DNA of 64,000 nt from Paracoccaceae bacterium (GCA_018222585.1 JAAFAB010000002.1:744001-808000), one strand, 5' to 3'; positions 48,035 to 58,289 are shown, numbered from the stretch's first letter. Made by a program: numbers and translations. The notes: generated from the sequence alone by a model not told the origin.

Positions 48035-48045
48035 AGGGAAACTCT

Positions 48046-49083
48046 CTATCCGCGGGCGATTTCCAGGAAGCGGTCGATTTCCTCGGTGGGCAGGGACCAG
48101 TCGCAGACGAAACGGGCCTGCAGCATCTCCTCGTCGGGTCCCTCCAGATCGCCGTCCAGGTAATAGAGGGCCCCGGCCTCCTTCAGGCGGCGGTGCATCG
48201 CCCGGGGCAGCGCGGCGAAGACGAGGTTGGCCTGGGGCGTTTGCAGGAAGCTGGCACCCAGTTCGGTCAGTCCGGCCGAGAGACGCGCCATGTTGGCATT
48301 GGCGCTGCGCGCCATTTCCAGCCAGAGATCCCCGTCGAGATAGGCCAGCATCTGCGCCGAGAGATAGCGGTGCTTGGAGAACAGATGCGCCCCGCGCTTG
48401 CGCCGCAGCTCGAATTCCCAGGCGTGCCGGGGGTTGAAGAAGATCACCGCCTCGACGCCGAGACAGCCGTTCTTGGTGCCGCCGAAGCTGACCGCATCGA
48501 CGCCCGCGCGCCAGGTCATCTCGGCCGGGGTGCAGCCGAGCGAGACCAGCGCATTGGCGAAACGGGCCCCGTCCAGGTGGGTCGGCTGGCCGGCCCGGGC
48601 GGCAACGGCACTCAGCGCGGCGATCTCCTCGCAGGTGTATATACGTCCCTTTTCAGTGACTTGCGTGATCGACAGCGGACCGGGCTGGGCGGCGTGCACG
48701 GCGATCTTCGCCTCGCTGCCCATGGCGGCGGCCAGAGCGTCCGGGTCCAGCTTGTCGCTGTCGCCGACCGGGGTCAGCTTGCCGGCACCCATGTAGAACT
48801 CGGGCGCATTACACTCGTCTTCATTGATATGGGCGACCGGCGTGCAGAACACCGTCTGCCAGGGCTCGGCCAGGGTCGCCAGCGCGAGCGCGTTCGCGGC
48901 GGTGCCGGTGGCGACCAGGTAGACCGCTGCCTCGGGCGCCTCGAAGATCCCTCGCAGCTTCGCGCGGACCTCCTCCATGATCGGATCGTTGCCATAGGGC
49001 ATGGCATAGCCCTGGTTGGCGTCTGTCACGGCCTCGATCACCTTCGGGTGGGCGGGGCCGGCATTGTCGGATGCAAAGTACAT
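48046..49083 (-). CDS. ltaE: low-specificity L-threonine aldolase
   Basis: MYFASDNAGPAHPKVIEAVTDANQGYAMPYGNDPIMEEVRAKLR...THLDGARFANALVSLGCTPAEMTWRAGVDAVSFGGTKNGCLGVEAVIFF. Confidence 0.93.
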   Translation of the reverse strand: MYFASDNAGPAHPKVIEAVTDANQGYAMPYGNDPIMEEVRAKLRGIFEAPEAAVYLVATGTAANALALATLAEPWQTVFCTPVAHINEDECNAPEFYMGAGKLTPVGDSDKLDPDALAAAMGSEAKIAVHAAQPGPLSITQVTEKGRIYTCEEIAALSAVAARAGQPTHLDGARFANALVSLGCTPAEMTWRAGVDAVSFGGTKNGCLGVEAVIFFNPRHAWEFELRRKRGAHLFSKHRYLSAQMLAYLDGDLWLEMARSANANMARLSAGLTELGASFLQTPQANLVFAALPRAMHRRLKEAGALYYLDGDLEGPDEEMLQARFVCDWSLPTEEIDRFLEIARG

Positions 49084-49556
49084 CAGAGTGGTTCCTCTAT
49101 GATGTGGTCCTCCCAGTCGTCGTCATCCACCTCGAACTCGGGCACCGTCATCCCGCGCACCGAGATCCCGGCCTCGTGGACCGAGTTCGGATCGCCGGAA
49201 ATCAGGGGATGCCAGTCGTATAGCGGACGACCTTCATGCATCAGCCGGTAGGCGCAGGTCTGGGGCATCCAGTACATGTGGCTGTCCAGGGTCTTCAGCT
49301 GCAGGGTGATGCATTCCGGCACGAACTGATGCCGGATCGGATATTGCGAACAGAGGCAGGTGGCGTCATCGAGCAGGCGACAGGCGACACGGGTCAGGGC
49401 GACCTCGCCCGTCTCCTCGTCCTCCAGCTTGTTCAGGCAGCATTTGCCGCAACCGTCACAGAGCGCCTCCCACTCCTTGCGGGTCATGCGCGACAGGGGC
49501 ACGGTTTCCCAGAAGCGGTCACGCAGGCCGTCGCGGGGGATCGCGTCGTTGCTCAC
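49083..49556 (-). CDS. YcgN/UPF0260 family cysteine cluster protein
   Basis: MTRKEWEALCDGCGKCCLNKLEDEETGEVALTRVACRLLDDATCLCSQYPIRHQFVPECITL. Confidence 0.94.
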   Translation of the reverse strand: MSNDAIPRDGLRDRFWETVPLSRMTRKEWEALCDGCGKCCLNKLEDEETGEVALTRVACRLLDDATCLCSQYPIRHQFVPECITLQLKTLDSHMYWMPQTCAYRLMHEGRPLYDWHPLISGDPNSVHEAGISVRGMTVPEFEVDDDDWEDHIIEEPL

Positions 49557-50491
49557 AGTGCCTCCAGAATGGTCCGGGCCTGCACGCAGTCCTGGTCCAT
49601 CTGCGCGATCAGGGCATTGATATCAGAGAATTTTTCTTCGGGCCGCAGGAAGTCGACCAGCCCGACCGAGACCTCGGCGCCGTAAAGGTCGCCGCGGAAA
49701 TCGAAGAGGTATGTCTCGATATTGGGGACCTCGCCGCCGAAGGTCGGGCGCAGGCCAAGCGAGGCGGCGCCGTGGTAGCGTCCGGCATGGGGGCCGGTCA
49801 GCACATCGACCAGCACCGCGTAGACGCCGAAGCGCGGGTGGTGCAGATCGGTCAGCGCCATGTTCGCGGTCGGGAAGCCGAGGTCGCGGCCGCGCTGGTC
49901 GCCGCGGATCACCGTGCCCTCGATGCGATGCCAGTGTCCAAGCATGGCCGCGGCGGCGCGGGGCTGGCCCTCGGACAGCGCCTGCCGGATCGCGGTCGAG
50001 GAAATTTCCTGATCACCTTTTTCCAAAAGCTGCGCTACGGAGACGCCGAAATCGAATGACTTGCCGAATTCTTGCAGATCTTCAACATTTCCGGCCCGCT
50101 TCGCGCCAAAGTGGAAATCCGCGCCCACGACCACATGCCGTGCGCCCAGACCCTGCGAGAGGACCCCCCGGGCGAAGCCCTCGGGTGTCAGTGCGGCGAG
50201 GGCGGAAGTGAAGCTGAGTTCATAGAGGATGTCCACGCCCAGCTTTTCCAGCCGATGCGCGCGCGCGGCGGCATTGGTCAGGCGGAAAGGCGGGGAGTCG
50301 GGGGCGAAGAACTGACGCGGATGCGGTTCGAAGGTCATCACGCCGAGGGGCGCCGAGAGCCGCTGCGCCTCGCCGCGGGCGATGTCCAGCACCGCCTGGT
50401 GTCCCAGGTGGATGCCATCGAAATTGCCGATCGCCACGACGGCGCCGCGCTCGGCTTCGGAAACGAACTGGTAGTCCCGGACGGTCTTCAT
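49553..50491 (-). CDS. ribF: bifunctional riboflavin kinase/FAD synthetase
   Basis: GAVVAIGNFDGIHLGHQAVLDIAR...VVGADFHFGAKRAGNVEDL...ISSTAIRQALSEG...GTVIRGDQRGRDLGFPTANM...YHGAASLGLRPTFGGEVPNIETYLFDF. Confidence 0.96.
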   Translation of the reverse strand: MKTVRDYQFVSEAERGAVVAIGNFDGIHLGHQAVLDIARGEAQRLSAPLGVMTFEPHPRQFFAPDSPPFRLTNAAARAHRLEKLGVDILYELSFTSALAALTPEGFARGVLSQGLGARHVVVGADFHFGAKRAGNVEDLQEFGKSFDFGVSVAQLLEKGDQEISSTAIRQALSEGQPRAAAAMLGHWHRIEGTVIRGDQRGRDLGFPTANMALTDLHHPRFGVYAVLVDVLTGPHAGRYHGAASLGLRPTFGGEVPNIETYLFDFRGDLYGAEVSVGLVDFLRPEEKFSDINALIAQMDQDCVQARTILEAL

Positions 50492-50558
50492 GGGCTTGGC
50501 CTACTCCCACCGGCAGGGCGTGGCAAGGGGCGCCGCCATGGACGCCCCCGCCGCAGGA

Positions 50559-51842
50559 TCACATCCCGGCGTAAAGCGGGAACTTCTCGCACAGCGCCTC
50601 GACCTCGGCCTTCACCTTGGCCTCGACCTCACCGTTGCCTTCCTCGCCGTTGGCGGCCAGGCCATCGACCACTTCGACGATCCAGTCGGCGATCTGGCGG
50701 AATTCGGCCTCGCCGAAACCGCGCGTGGTGCCGGCTGGGGCACCAAGGCGGATGCCGCTGGTGACAAAGGGTTTTTCCGGGTCAAACGGCACGCCGTTCT
50801 TGTTGCAGGTGATGTGCGCGCGGCCCAGGGCGGCCTCGGCGGCCTTGCCGGTCACGCCCTTGGGGCGCAGGTCTGCAAGGCAGAGGTGGTTGTCGGTGCC
50901 GCCCGAAACCACGTTGATGCCGCCCTTCATCAGCTGGTCGGCCATGGCCTGCGCGTTCTTTACCACGTTGGCGGCGTAGTCCTTGAACTCGGGGCGCAGC
51001 GCCTCGCCGAAGGCCACGGCCTTGGCGGCGATGACATGCATCAGCGGGCCCCCCTGCAGACCGGGGAAGACGGCCGAATTGATCTTCTTGGCGATATCCG
51101 CGTCGTTGGTCAGGATCATGCCGCCACGGGGGCCGCGCAGCGACTTGTGGGTGGTGGTGGTGACCACATGGGCATGGGGCAGGGGCGAGGGGTGCTGACC
51201 GCCGGCGACCAGGCCCGCGATATGGGCCATGTCGACCATCAGGTAGGCGCCGACCTCATCCGCGATCTCGCGGAACTTGGCCCAGTCCCAGACGCGGGAA
51301 TAGGCGGTGCCGCCGGCGACGATCAGCTTGGGCTTGTTCTCCAGGGCGCTCTCGCGGATGGCGTCCATGTCAAGCAATTCATCTTGCTTTCGAACGCCGT
51401 AGGAGACGACGTTGAACCACTTGCCGGACATGTTGACCGGGCTGCCGTGGGTCAGGTGACCGCCGGAGTTCAGGTCGAGACCCATGAAGGTGTCGCCCGG
51501 CTGCAGGAGCGCCAGGAAGACCGCCTGGTTCATCTGGCTGCCCGAGTTGGGCTGCACGTTGGCGAAACCGCAGCTGAACAGCTCTTTCGCTCGCTCGATC
51601 GCCAGCTCTTCGGCGATGTCGACGTACTGGCAGCCACCGTAATAGCGCTTGCCCGGGTAGCCCTCGGCGTACTTGTTGGTCATGACCGAGCCCTGCGCCT
51701 GAAGCACGGCCAGGCTGACGATGTTCTCCGAGGCGATCAGCTCGATCTCGTTGCGCTGGCGACCCAGCTCCTTGGTGATCGCGCCGAAGATCTCGGGGTC
51801 GCGGGACGTGAGTGCTTCGGTGAAAAAGCCGGTGTCGGTCAT
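50559..51842 (-). CDS. glyA: serine hydroxymethyltransferase
   Basis: [46 protein letters not shown]...[18 protein letters not shown]. Confidence 0.97.
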   Translation of the reverse strand: MTDTGFFTEALTSRDPEIFGAITKELGRQRNEIELIASENIVSLAVLQAQGSVMTNKYAEGYPGKRYYGGCQYVDIAEELAIERAKELFSCGFANVQPNSGSQMNQAVFLALLQPGDTFMGLDLNSGGHLTHGSPVNMSGKWFNVVSYGVRKQDELLDMDAIRESALENKPKLIVAGGTAYSRVWDWAKFREIADEVGAYLMVDMAHIAGLVAGGQHPSPLPHAHVVTTTTHKSLRGPRGGMILTNDADIAKKINSAVFPGLQGGPLMHVIAAKAVAFGEALRPEFKDYAANVVKNAQAMADQLMKGGINVVSGGTDNHLCLADLRPKGVTGKAAEAALGRAHITCNKNGVPFDPEKPFVTSGIRLGAPAGTTRGFGEAEFRQIADWIVEVVDGLAANGEEGNGEVEAKVKAEVEALCEKFPLYAGM

Positions 51843-51915
51843 GAGACATCACTCCTTGGGCTGCATTTGGCCGCTAGTTAGCGCGTTGGCCGCAGGGTCG
51901 GAAGGCCCCAAATCG

Positions 51916-51930
51916 TCATGATGATCATGA
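51916..51930. promoter_or_regulatory. perfect 15-bp palindrome TCATGAT-G-ATCATGA in the divergent glyA/nadK intergenic region
   Basis: Sequence inspection; lies 74 bp upstream of the glyA start, on the nadK side too. Confidence 0.4.
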
Positions 51931-52063
51931 AAAGCGGCGTTGCGGGCGGTTTGCCGGGCGGGGCTGGTGCCCTGCGGGGATTTGTGCTTGTTTCGGAACC
52001 GGATGGGAGCTTTCGGAAACCGGCGGGTCGGGCCGGGCCGGGGCGCGGCGGAGACGAGGGCAG

Positions 52064-52828
52064 ATGAGCATCAAGATCGCGTTTACTGCCAGCCGGGGTC
52101 AGAGCGCCCAGGCGGCCCGCAAGGCCCTGTCACAACGCTACGGTTCGGTGCCCGAAGCCGAGGCCGACGTGATCGTGGCGCTTGGTGGGGACGGCTTCAT
52201 GCTGGCGACGTTGCACCGCACCCAGGCGCTCGCGGTGCCGGTCTATGGCATGAACCGCGGCACCGTCGGCTTCCTGATGAATGAATTCACCGAAGATGAT
52301 TTGGTTCAACGCCTCGAAGGCGCCGAGGAAGAGGTCATCAGCCCGCTGCACATGCGCGCCACGCGCGCCGACGGGAAGGTGCAGGAAGCCCTTGCAATCA
52401 ATGAGGTTTCCCTGCTGCGCGCCGGCCCGCAGGCGGCCAAGCTGCGGATCTCTGTCGACGGGCGGGTGCGGATGGACGAACTGGTCTGCGACGGGGCATT
52501 GATCTCGACCCCGGCCGGCTCGACCGCTTACAACTACTCGGCCCATGGACCGATCCTGCCGATCGGCTCGGATGTGCTGGCGCTGACCGCCATCGCCCCC
52601 TTCCGCCCCCGCCGCTGGCGCGGGGCACTTCTGCCGAAGGAAGCGGTGATCCGTTTCGACGTGCTGGAGCCCGAGAAGCGGCCGATCATGGCCGATGCGG
52701 ACAGCCGCCGCTCGGTCTCCAACGTGCTGTCGGTCGAGGTCGCCTCAAACCCCGCGATGGCGCATCGCATCCTCTTCGATCCGGGGCACGGGCTGGAGGA
52801 GCGCCTGATCCGCGAGCAATTCGTGTGA
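52064..52828 (+). CDS. nadK: NAD kinase
   Basis: [40 protein letters not shown]...[10 protein letters not shown]...[25 protein letters not shown]. Confidence 0.96.
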   Translation: MSIKIAFTASRGQSAQAARKALSQRYGSVPEAEADVIVALGGDGFMLATLHRTQALAVPVYGMNRGTVGFLMNEFTEDDLVQRLEGAEEEVISPLHMRATRADGKVQEALAINEVSLLRAGPQAAKLRISVDGRVRMDELVCDGALISTPAGSTAYNYSAHGPILPIGSDVLALTAIAPFRPRRWRGALLPKEAVIRFDVLEPEKRPIMADADSRRSVSNVLSVEVASNPAMAHRILFDPGHGLEERLIREQFV

Positions 52829-53298
52829 TCCGGCTCCGTTCCCTGCAGCCTGGTGACCTGGGCTGGATCGTCGAGGCGCAGACCCGCCTCTATGTGACCG
52901 AACTGGGCTGGTCCGGGGGGATGGAGGCGACATTGCTGCAGGTTGCGCAGGAATTCGCCGCCCGCGACGACGCGGGGCAGGCGGGCTGGGTGGCCGAGGG
53001 GCCAGAGGGGCGCCTGGGCGCCGTTCTGGCCATGCGCGGCCCCGGCGAGGCGGCGCAGCTCCGCCTGCTGCACGTCGAGAAAGCCGCGCGCGGCCAAGGG
53101 GTTGGCGGATTGCTCGTTGACGAGGTCCTGCAATTCTGTCGCGCCGCGGGCTACCCTTCGATCATGCTGGAAACCAAGGATGTCCTGGCTCCGGCCCATG
53201 CGCTCTACCGCTCGCGGGGCTTCGCGCTGACCGAGCAGCGCCCGCAATCCGCCTATGGACGGCAGATGCACGAGCAGATCTGGTCCCGCGCGCTCTGA
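52825..53298 (+). CDS. GNAT family N-acetyltransferase
   Basis: [30 protein letters not shown]...[55 protein letters not shown]. Confidence 0.94.
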   Translation: MIRLRSLQPGDLGWIVEAQTRLYVTELGWSGGMEATLLQVAQEFAARDDAGQAGWVAEGPEGRLGAVLAMRGPGEAAQLRLLHVEKAARGQGVGGLLVDEVLQFCRAAGYPSIMLETKDVLAPAHALYRSRGFALTEQRPQSAYGRQMHEQIWSRAL

Positions 53299-53381
53299 GC
53301 CCGGGAACTTCCGCGCTTCCGGGGTGTTTTCAGGGTGCCGGATGCGCGACGTATCCGGATCATGCCCGAAAGGAGGACCCG

Positions 53382-53579
53382 ATGAACTGGGATCGTATCG
53401 AAGGCAACTGGAAGCAGGTCAAAGGCGAAGCGATTGCCCAATGGGGCAAGCTGACCGATGACGACGTGGATGTGATCGACGGCCGCCGTGAGCAGCTGGT
53501 CGGCAAGATCCAGGAACGCTACGGCATCGCCAAGGACGAAGCCGAAGCACAGGTGCGGGACTTCGAACAGAAGTACTGA
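53382..53579 (+). CDS. CsbD family stress-response protein
   Basis: MNWDRIEGNWKQVKGEAIAQWGKLTDDDVDVIDGRREQLVGKIQERYGIAKDEAEAQVRDFEQKY; strong RBS AAAGGAGG. Confidence 0.96.
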   Translation: MNWDRIEGNWKQVKGEAIAQWGKLTDDDVDVIDGRREQLVGKIQERYGIAKDEAEAQVRDFEQKY

Positions 53580-53599
53580 CACCCCGTGGGAATGAGAGA

Positions 53600-53626
53600 A
53601 AGGGCGGCTGTGGGGCCGCCCTTTTC
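53600..53626 (+). terminator. Rho-independent terminator after csbD-like gene
   Basis: AGGGCGGC-tgtggg-GCCGCCCT followed by T-rich tract. Confidence 0.85.
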
Positions 53627-53647
53627 CTTTGTGCACAAGAGGGTGTT

Positions 53648-55552
53648 TCAACCTTGCTGGGGTTCGGGCGCCAGTCCCAGCGACTTCAGCGCCAGCCGGA
53701 TCTCGTCCAGGACCGCCGGGTCGTCGATGGTGGCGGGCAGCTTGTAACTTTCGCCGTCGGCGATCTTGACCATGGTCGCCCGCAGGATCTTGCCCGAGCG
53801 CGTCTTGGGCAGGCGGTCCACCACCATGGCCTGCTTGAAGGCGGCGACCGGCCCGATCTGGTCGCGCACCAGCTTCACGCATTCCTTCACGATTTCTGCA
53901 TGTTCGCGGTTTACACCCTTGGACAGGCAGAGGAAGCCCAGTGGAACCTGCCCCTTCAGCGTGTCCGAGGCGCCGATCACCGCGCATTCGGCGACATCGG
54001 GGTGGCTCGCCAGCACCTCCTCCATCGCCCCGGTCGACAGGCGGTGCCCGGCGACGTTGATCACGTCATCGGTGCGCGCCATGATGTAGAGGTATCCGTC
54101 CTCGTCCAACATGCCCGCGTCGCCGGTCTCGTAGTAGCCGGGGAAGGTGGTCAGGTAGGATTTGCGGAAGCGGTCTTCGGCGTTCCACAGCGTCGGCAGG
54201 GTGCCCGGCGGCAGCGGCAGCCTGATCGCGATGGCGCCCAGCTCTCCGGGTGGCAGGGGGTGACCATCTTCGCCCAGCACCTGCACCTCATAGCCCGGCA
54301 TCGGCACCGAGGGGCTGCCCAACTTCACCGGAAGTTCCTCTATGCCCAGGGGGTTGGCGGCGATGGCCCAGCCCGTTTCGGTCTGCCACCAGTGGTCGAT
54401 CACCGGCACGCCGAAATGTTTCTGCGCCCATTGGATCGTGTCCGGGTCGGCGCGCTCGCCGGCGAGGAAGATCGCCTGCAGCTCATGCGCCTTGTAGCGG
54501 CGGATCCATTCGCCGTCCGGGTCTTCACGCCGGATGGCGCGCAGGGCGGTCGGCGCGGTAAAGAAGCTCTTGATCCGCTGGTTCTGGATGATCCGCCAGA
54601 AGACGCCGGGGTGCGGCGTGCCGACCGGCTTGCCCTCGAAGACCACGGTGGTCGCGCCCGCCAGCAGGGGGCCGTAGCAAATGTAGCTGTGCCCGACGAC
54701 CCAGCCGACATCCGAGGCGGCCCAGAAGCGGTCACCGGCGCCGATGTTGTAGATGTTGGTCATCGACCACTGCAGCGCAACGAGATGCCCCGCGGTGTGC
54801 CGCACGACTCCCTTCGGCTGGCCGGTGGTGCCCGAGGTATAGAGGATATAGGCCGGATGATTGCCCTCGACGGGGACACATTCGGCGGGCCTGACACCGT
54901 ACTGGAAACCGTGCCAGGAAAAGTCGCGCCCCTCGACCAGCTTTGCAACCTCTTGTTCGCGCTGGAAGATCACGCAGAACTCGGGTTTGTGCGCGGCGAT
55001 CTCGATGGCCTCGTCGAGCAGCGGCTTGTAGTGCACCACCCGGTTCGGCTCCAGCCCGCAGGAGGCGGCGATGATCGCCTTGGGGGTGCAGTCGTCGATC
55101 CGCACGGCAAGCTCATGGGCCGCGAAGCCACCGAAGACCACCGAATGCACAGCGCCGATCCGGGCGCAGGCCAGCATCGCCTCCAGCGCCTCGGGGATCA
55201 TCGGCATGTAGATGATGACCCGGTCCCCTTTTTCCACCCCCCGCATCCGCAGCGCACCGGCCAGCGAGGCCACGCGTTTTTGCAGCTCCGCGTAGGTGAT
55301 GCCCTTGGTGGCATGGGTGATCGGGCTTTCATGCTGGATCGCGATCTGGTCCCCGCGCCCCGCTTCGACATGGCGGTCGACGGCGTTCCAGCAGGTGTTG
55401 ACCATGCCGTCTGAAAACCACTCGTAGATCGGCGCCTTCTCGTCAAAGAGCGCCCGCCCCGGTTTGCGGGTCCAGTCGATTGCCCCGGCAGCCTCCATCC
55501 AGAAAGCCTCGGGGTCCGCCTGCCAGGCGGCATAAACCTCCCTGTAGGTCAT
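53648..55552 (-). CDS. prpE: propionyl-CoA synthetase / acyl-CoA synthetase
   Basis: YILYTSGTTGQPKGVVRHTAGHLVALQWSMTNIYNIGAGDRFWAASDVGWVVGHSYICYGPLLAGATTVVFEGKPVGTPHPGVFWRII...RLPKTRSGKILR; PrpE-like motifs. Confidence 0.9.
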   Translation of the reverse strand: MTYREVYAAWQADPEAFWMEAAGAIDWTRKPGRALFDEKAPIYEWFSDGMVNTCWNAVDRHVEAGRGDQIAIQHESPITHATKGITYAELQKRVASLAGALRMRGVEKGDRVIIYMPMIPEALEAMLACARIGAVHSVVFGGFAAHELAVRIDDCTPKAIIAASCGLEPNRVVHYKPLLDEAIEIAAHKPEFCVIFQREQEVAKLVEGRDFSWHGFQYGVRPAECVPVEGNHPAYILYTSGTTGQPKGVVRHTAGHLVALQWSMTNIYNIGAGDRFWAASDVGWVVGHSYICYGPLLAGATTVVFEGKPVGTPHPGVFWRIIQNQRIKSFFTAPTALRAIRREDPDGEWIRRYKAHELQAIFLAGERADPDTIQWAQKHFGVPVIDHWWQTETGWAIAANPLGIEELPVKLGSPSVPMPGYEVQVLGEDGHPLPPGELGAIAIRLPLPPGTLPTLWNAEDRFRKSYLTTFPGYYETGDAGMLDEDGYLYIMARTDDVINVAGHRLSTGAMEEVLASHPDVAECAVIGASDTLKGQVPLGFLCLSKGVNREHAEIVKECVKLVRDQIGPVAAFKQAMVVDRLPKTRSGKILRATMVKIADGESYKLPATIDDPAVLDEIRLALKSLGLAPEPQQG

Positions 55553-55648
55553 CAGCCTCCTCCTTTTCTCCTCTGGTGAAAGGGTAGGGGAGGGTCTCTG
55601 CCCGCGGCAAGCGGCGAAATGGCGCGGCGAGGGTCTTTGAGAGGGGGA

Positions 55649-55746
55649 TTTGCAAAAGCGGCCACGAGCGGCCTGCAAATTTTTGCAAACCCGCTGTAAC
55701 TATGCAGCTTAACGCAAATCAACGCGGGTTTTGCAAAGTCTGCAAA
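55649..55746. promoter_or_regulatory. cluster of TTTGCAAA-like half-sites upstream of prpE
   Basis: TTTGCAAA 55649-55656; (C)CTGCAAA 55672-55679; TTTGCAAA 55682-55689; TTTGCAAA 55730-55737; TCTGCAAA 55739-55746; also CGCAAAT ~55713. Confidence 0.6.
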
Positions 55747-55804
55747 GCCCCGGCTGCTAATTCGCGCGGCGAAAAGATATATCCGCCGCGCAGGGATTCG
55801 GCGA

Positions 55805-58096
55805 TCAGCTGTAGTGCGCGACAGGGGTGCCGGCGATGGCGGCCATGTTCAGCAGTCCGCGCGCCGTGATCGAGGGGCTGACGATATGGGCGCAGTTGCC
55901 CATGCCCATCAGGATCGGCCCGACCTCCAGTGCATTGCCCTTCATCTTCAGGATGTTGCGCACGCCCGAGGCGGCATCGGCCTGGCCGAAGACCAGCACG
56001 TTGGCCGGGCCCTGCAGGCGCCCGCCGGGGAAGACACGCTCGCGCAGCTCGGGGTCCAGGGCGCTGTCGACGTTCATCTCGCCCTCATAGAGGAAGTCAC
56101 GCGGCTTCTGGTCGAGGATCTCCATCGCGCCACGCAGGCGGCGGGCGGTTTCGGTCTCCTGGTTGCCGAACTGCGACCGGCCGCACAGCGCGATCTTCGG
56201 CGTCAGGCCGAAACGCTTCACGTGACGTGCCGCGCCGATCACCGCCTGGGCGATCTCTTCGGCGGACGGATCGGACCAGACGTGGGTGTCGGCCAGGAAC
56301 AGCGGCCCGTCTTCGAGGATCATCAGCGAAAGCGCACCATGGGGGCGACGTTCGGGGCGGCCGAGGATTTCCTCGATGTATTTCAGGTGCCAGCGGTATT
56401 CACCGAAGGTGCCGCAGATCAGCGAATCCGCCTCTCCGCGATGCACCATCACGGCTGCGATCGCCGTGGTATTGGTGCGCATGATGGCACGGGCGAGATC
56501 GGGGGTGACCCCCTTGCGGCACATGATCTTGTGGTAGGTCGTCCAGTAGTCGCGATACCGGGGGTCGCTTTCCGGGTTCACGACGTGGAAACTTTCGCCG
56601 GGGCGGATCGACAGGCCGGCGCGTTCGCAGCGCGCGGCGATCACGTCGGGGCGACCGATGAGGATCGGCTGCTCCGGCGTTTCCTCAAGGATGGCCTGGG
56701 CGGCACGCAACACGCGCTCGTCCTCGCCGTCGGCAAAGACGATGCGGCGGGCGGCTGTTCCGGCGGCCTCGAAGACCGGGCGCATCAGCAGCGCCGACTT
56801 GAAGACCGAGGAGTTGAGCCGCGCCTTGTAGGCCGCGATGTCTTCCAGCGGGCGGGTCGCCACGCCGGAGGCCATGGCGGCCTTGGCAACGGCGGTCGAG
56901 ACAACCCCCGAGAGCCGCGGATCGAAGGGCTTGGGGATCAGGTAGTCGACGCCGAAGGTCAGCTTCTCGCCCTGGTAGGCGGCAGCGGCTTCGGCCGAGG
57001 TCGTGGCGCGGGCCAGCGCCGCGATCCCCTCGATGCAGGCGATCTGCATCTCGTCGTTGATCTCGGTCGCGCCGACGTCCAGCGCCCCGCGGAAGATGAA
57101 GGGGAAGCAGAGGACGTTGTTGACCTGATTGGGAAAATCGCTGCGTCCGGTGGCGATGATCGCATCGGGGGCGACCTTGCGGGCCTCATCCGGCATGATC
57201 TCGGGCGTGGGGTTCGCCAGCGCGAAGATGATCGGCCGCGTGGTCATCTGGCTGACCAGTTCGGCCTTCAGCACGCCGGGGCCGGAGAGGCCCAGGAACA
57301 TGTCCGCGCCCTCGATCACCTCGGCCAGGGTCCGCTTGTCCGATGGCTGCGCGAAGGCGGCTTTCTGCGGGTTCATGTCCTCTTCGCGGCCCTCGTAGAC
57401 CAGGCCATGAATGTCGCAGAGCCAGACGTTTTCACGCTTCACGCCGAGTTTCAGCAGCATGTTGAGGCAGGCGATCCCCGCCGCGCCGCCACCGGTGGAG
57501 ACGATCTTGATGTCCTCGAAGTTCTTGCCCGCGACACGCAGGGCGTTGGTCGCGGCGGCGCCGACGACGATCGCCGTGCCGTGCTGGTCGTCATGGAAGA
57601 CGGGGATGTTCATCCGCTCGCGGCACAGCTTTTCGACGATGAAGCAGTCGGGGGCCTTGATGTCTTCCAAGTTGATGGCACCGAATGTCGGCTCCAGGGC
57701 GCAGACGATGTCGGCCAGCTTCTCGGGGTCGCTCTCGTTAACCTCGATGTCGAAGCAGTCGATCTCGGCGAACTTCTTGAAAAGGACGGCTTTTCCTTCC
57801 ATCACCGGCTTCGAGGCCAGCGCGCCGATATTGCCCAGCCCCAGCACGGCAGAGCCGTTCGAGACTACGGCCACAAGGTTGCCGCGCGCGGTGTAGCGCG
57901 AGGCGTTGACGGGGTCGTCCTTGATCTCGAGGCAGGCTTCGGCAACGCCGGGGGAATAGGCCAGCGACAGGTCGCGGCCATTGGCCAGCGGCTTGGTGGC
58001 GCGTACTTCCAGTTTCCCGGGCTTGGGGGTCTCGTGGTAGGCCAGCGCGGCGTTGCGGAAGCTGGTCTTGTCGGTGTTGGAACCGCTCTCTGACAT
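55805..58096 (-). CDS. maeB: NADP-dependent malic enzyme fused to phosphotransacetylase-like domain (MaeB type)
   Basis: ALAYHETPKPGKLEVRATKPLANGRDLSLAYSPGVAEACLEI...FHDDQHGTAIVVGAAATNAL...; C-terminal PTA-like domain ending NVLVFGQADAASGVRNILKMKGNALEVGPILMGM. Confidence 0.97.
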   Translation of the reverse strand: MSESGSNTDKTSFRNAALAYHETPKPGKLEVRATKPLANGRDLSLAYSPGVAEACLEIKDDPVNASRYTARGNLVAVVSNGSAVLGLGNIGALASKPVMEGKAVLFKKFAEIDCFDIEVNESDPEKLADIVCALEPTFGAINLEDIKAPDCFIVEKLCRERMNIPVFHDDQHGTAIVVGAAATNALRVAGKNFEDIKIVSTGGGAAGIACLNMLLKLGVKRENVWLCDIHGLVYEGREEDMNPQKAAFAQPSDKRTLAEVIEGADMFLGLSGPGVLKAELVSQMTTRPIIFALANPTPEIMPDEARKVAPDAIIATGRSDFPNQVNNVLCFPFIFRGALDVGATEINDEMQIACIEGIAALARATTSAEAAAAYQGEKLTFGVDYLIPKPFDPRLSGVVSTAVAKAAMASGVATRPLEDIAAYKARLNSSVFKSALLMRPVFEAAGTAARRIVFADGEDERVLRAAQAILEETPEQPILIGRPDVIAARCERAGLSIRPGESFHVVNPESDPRYRDYWTTYHKIMCRKGVTPDLARAIMRTNTTAIAAVMVHRGEADSLICGTFGEYRWHLKYIEEILGRPERRPHGALSLMILEDGPLFLADTHVWSDPSAEEIAQAVIGAARHVKRFGLTPKIALCGRSQFGNQETETARRLRGAMEILDQKPRDFLYEGEMNVDSALDPELRERVFPGGRLQGPANVLVFGQADAASGVRNILKMKGNALEVGPILMGMGNCAHIVSPSITARGLLNMAAIAGTPVAHYS

Positions 58097-58119
58097 CTTT
58101 GGCCTCTCCTTCCAGAAAG

Positions 58120-58137
58120 TAGTTTGGCGTTAAACTA
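58120..58137. promoter_or_regulatory. inverted repeat TAGTTT-N6-AAACTA 23 bp upstream of maeB start
   Basis: tagtttggcgttaaacta by inspection. Confidence 0.45.
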
Positions 58138-58289
58138 TCTTCTCGCCCGGCGCCAGCCCTGCCTTTGGGCAGGGCCCTTGCCCGGCTGATTTCCCCGTGT
58201 CATTCGCCCCTCTCAGGGGGCGGTCGCCGCGTTAGCCCTTGCCATTCGCCCGGGGCATCGGAAGACTGCCCGCAATCTATATCACGGAG

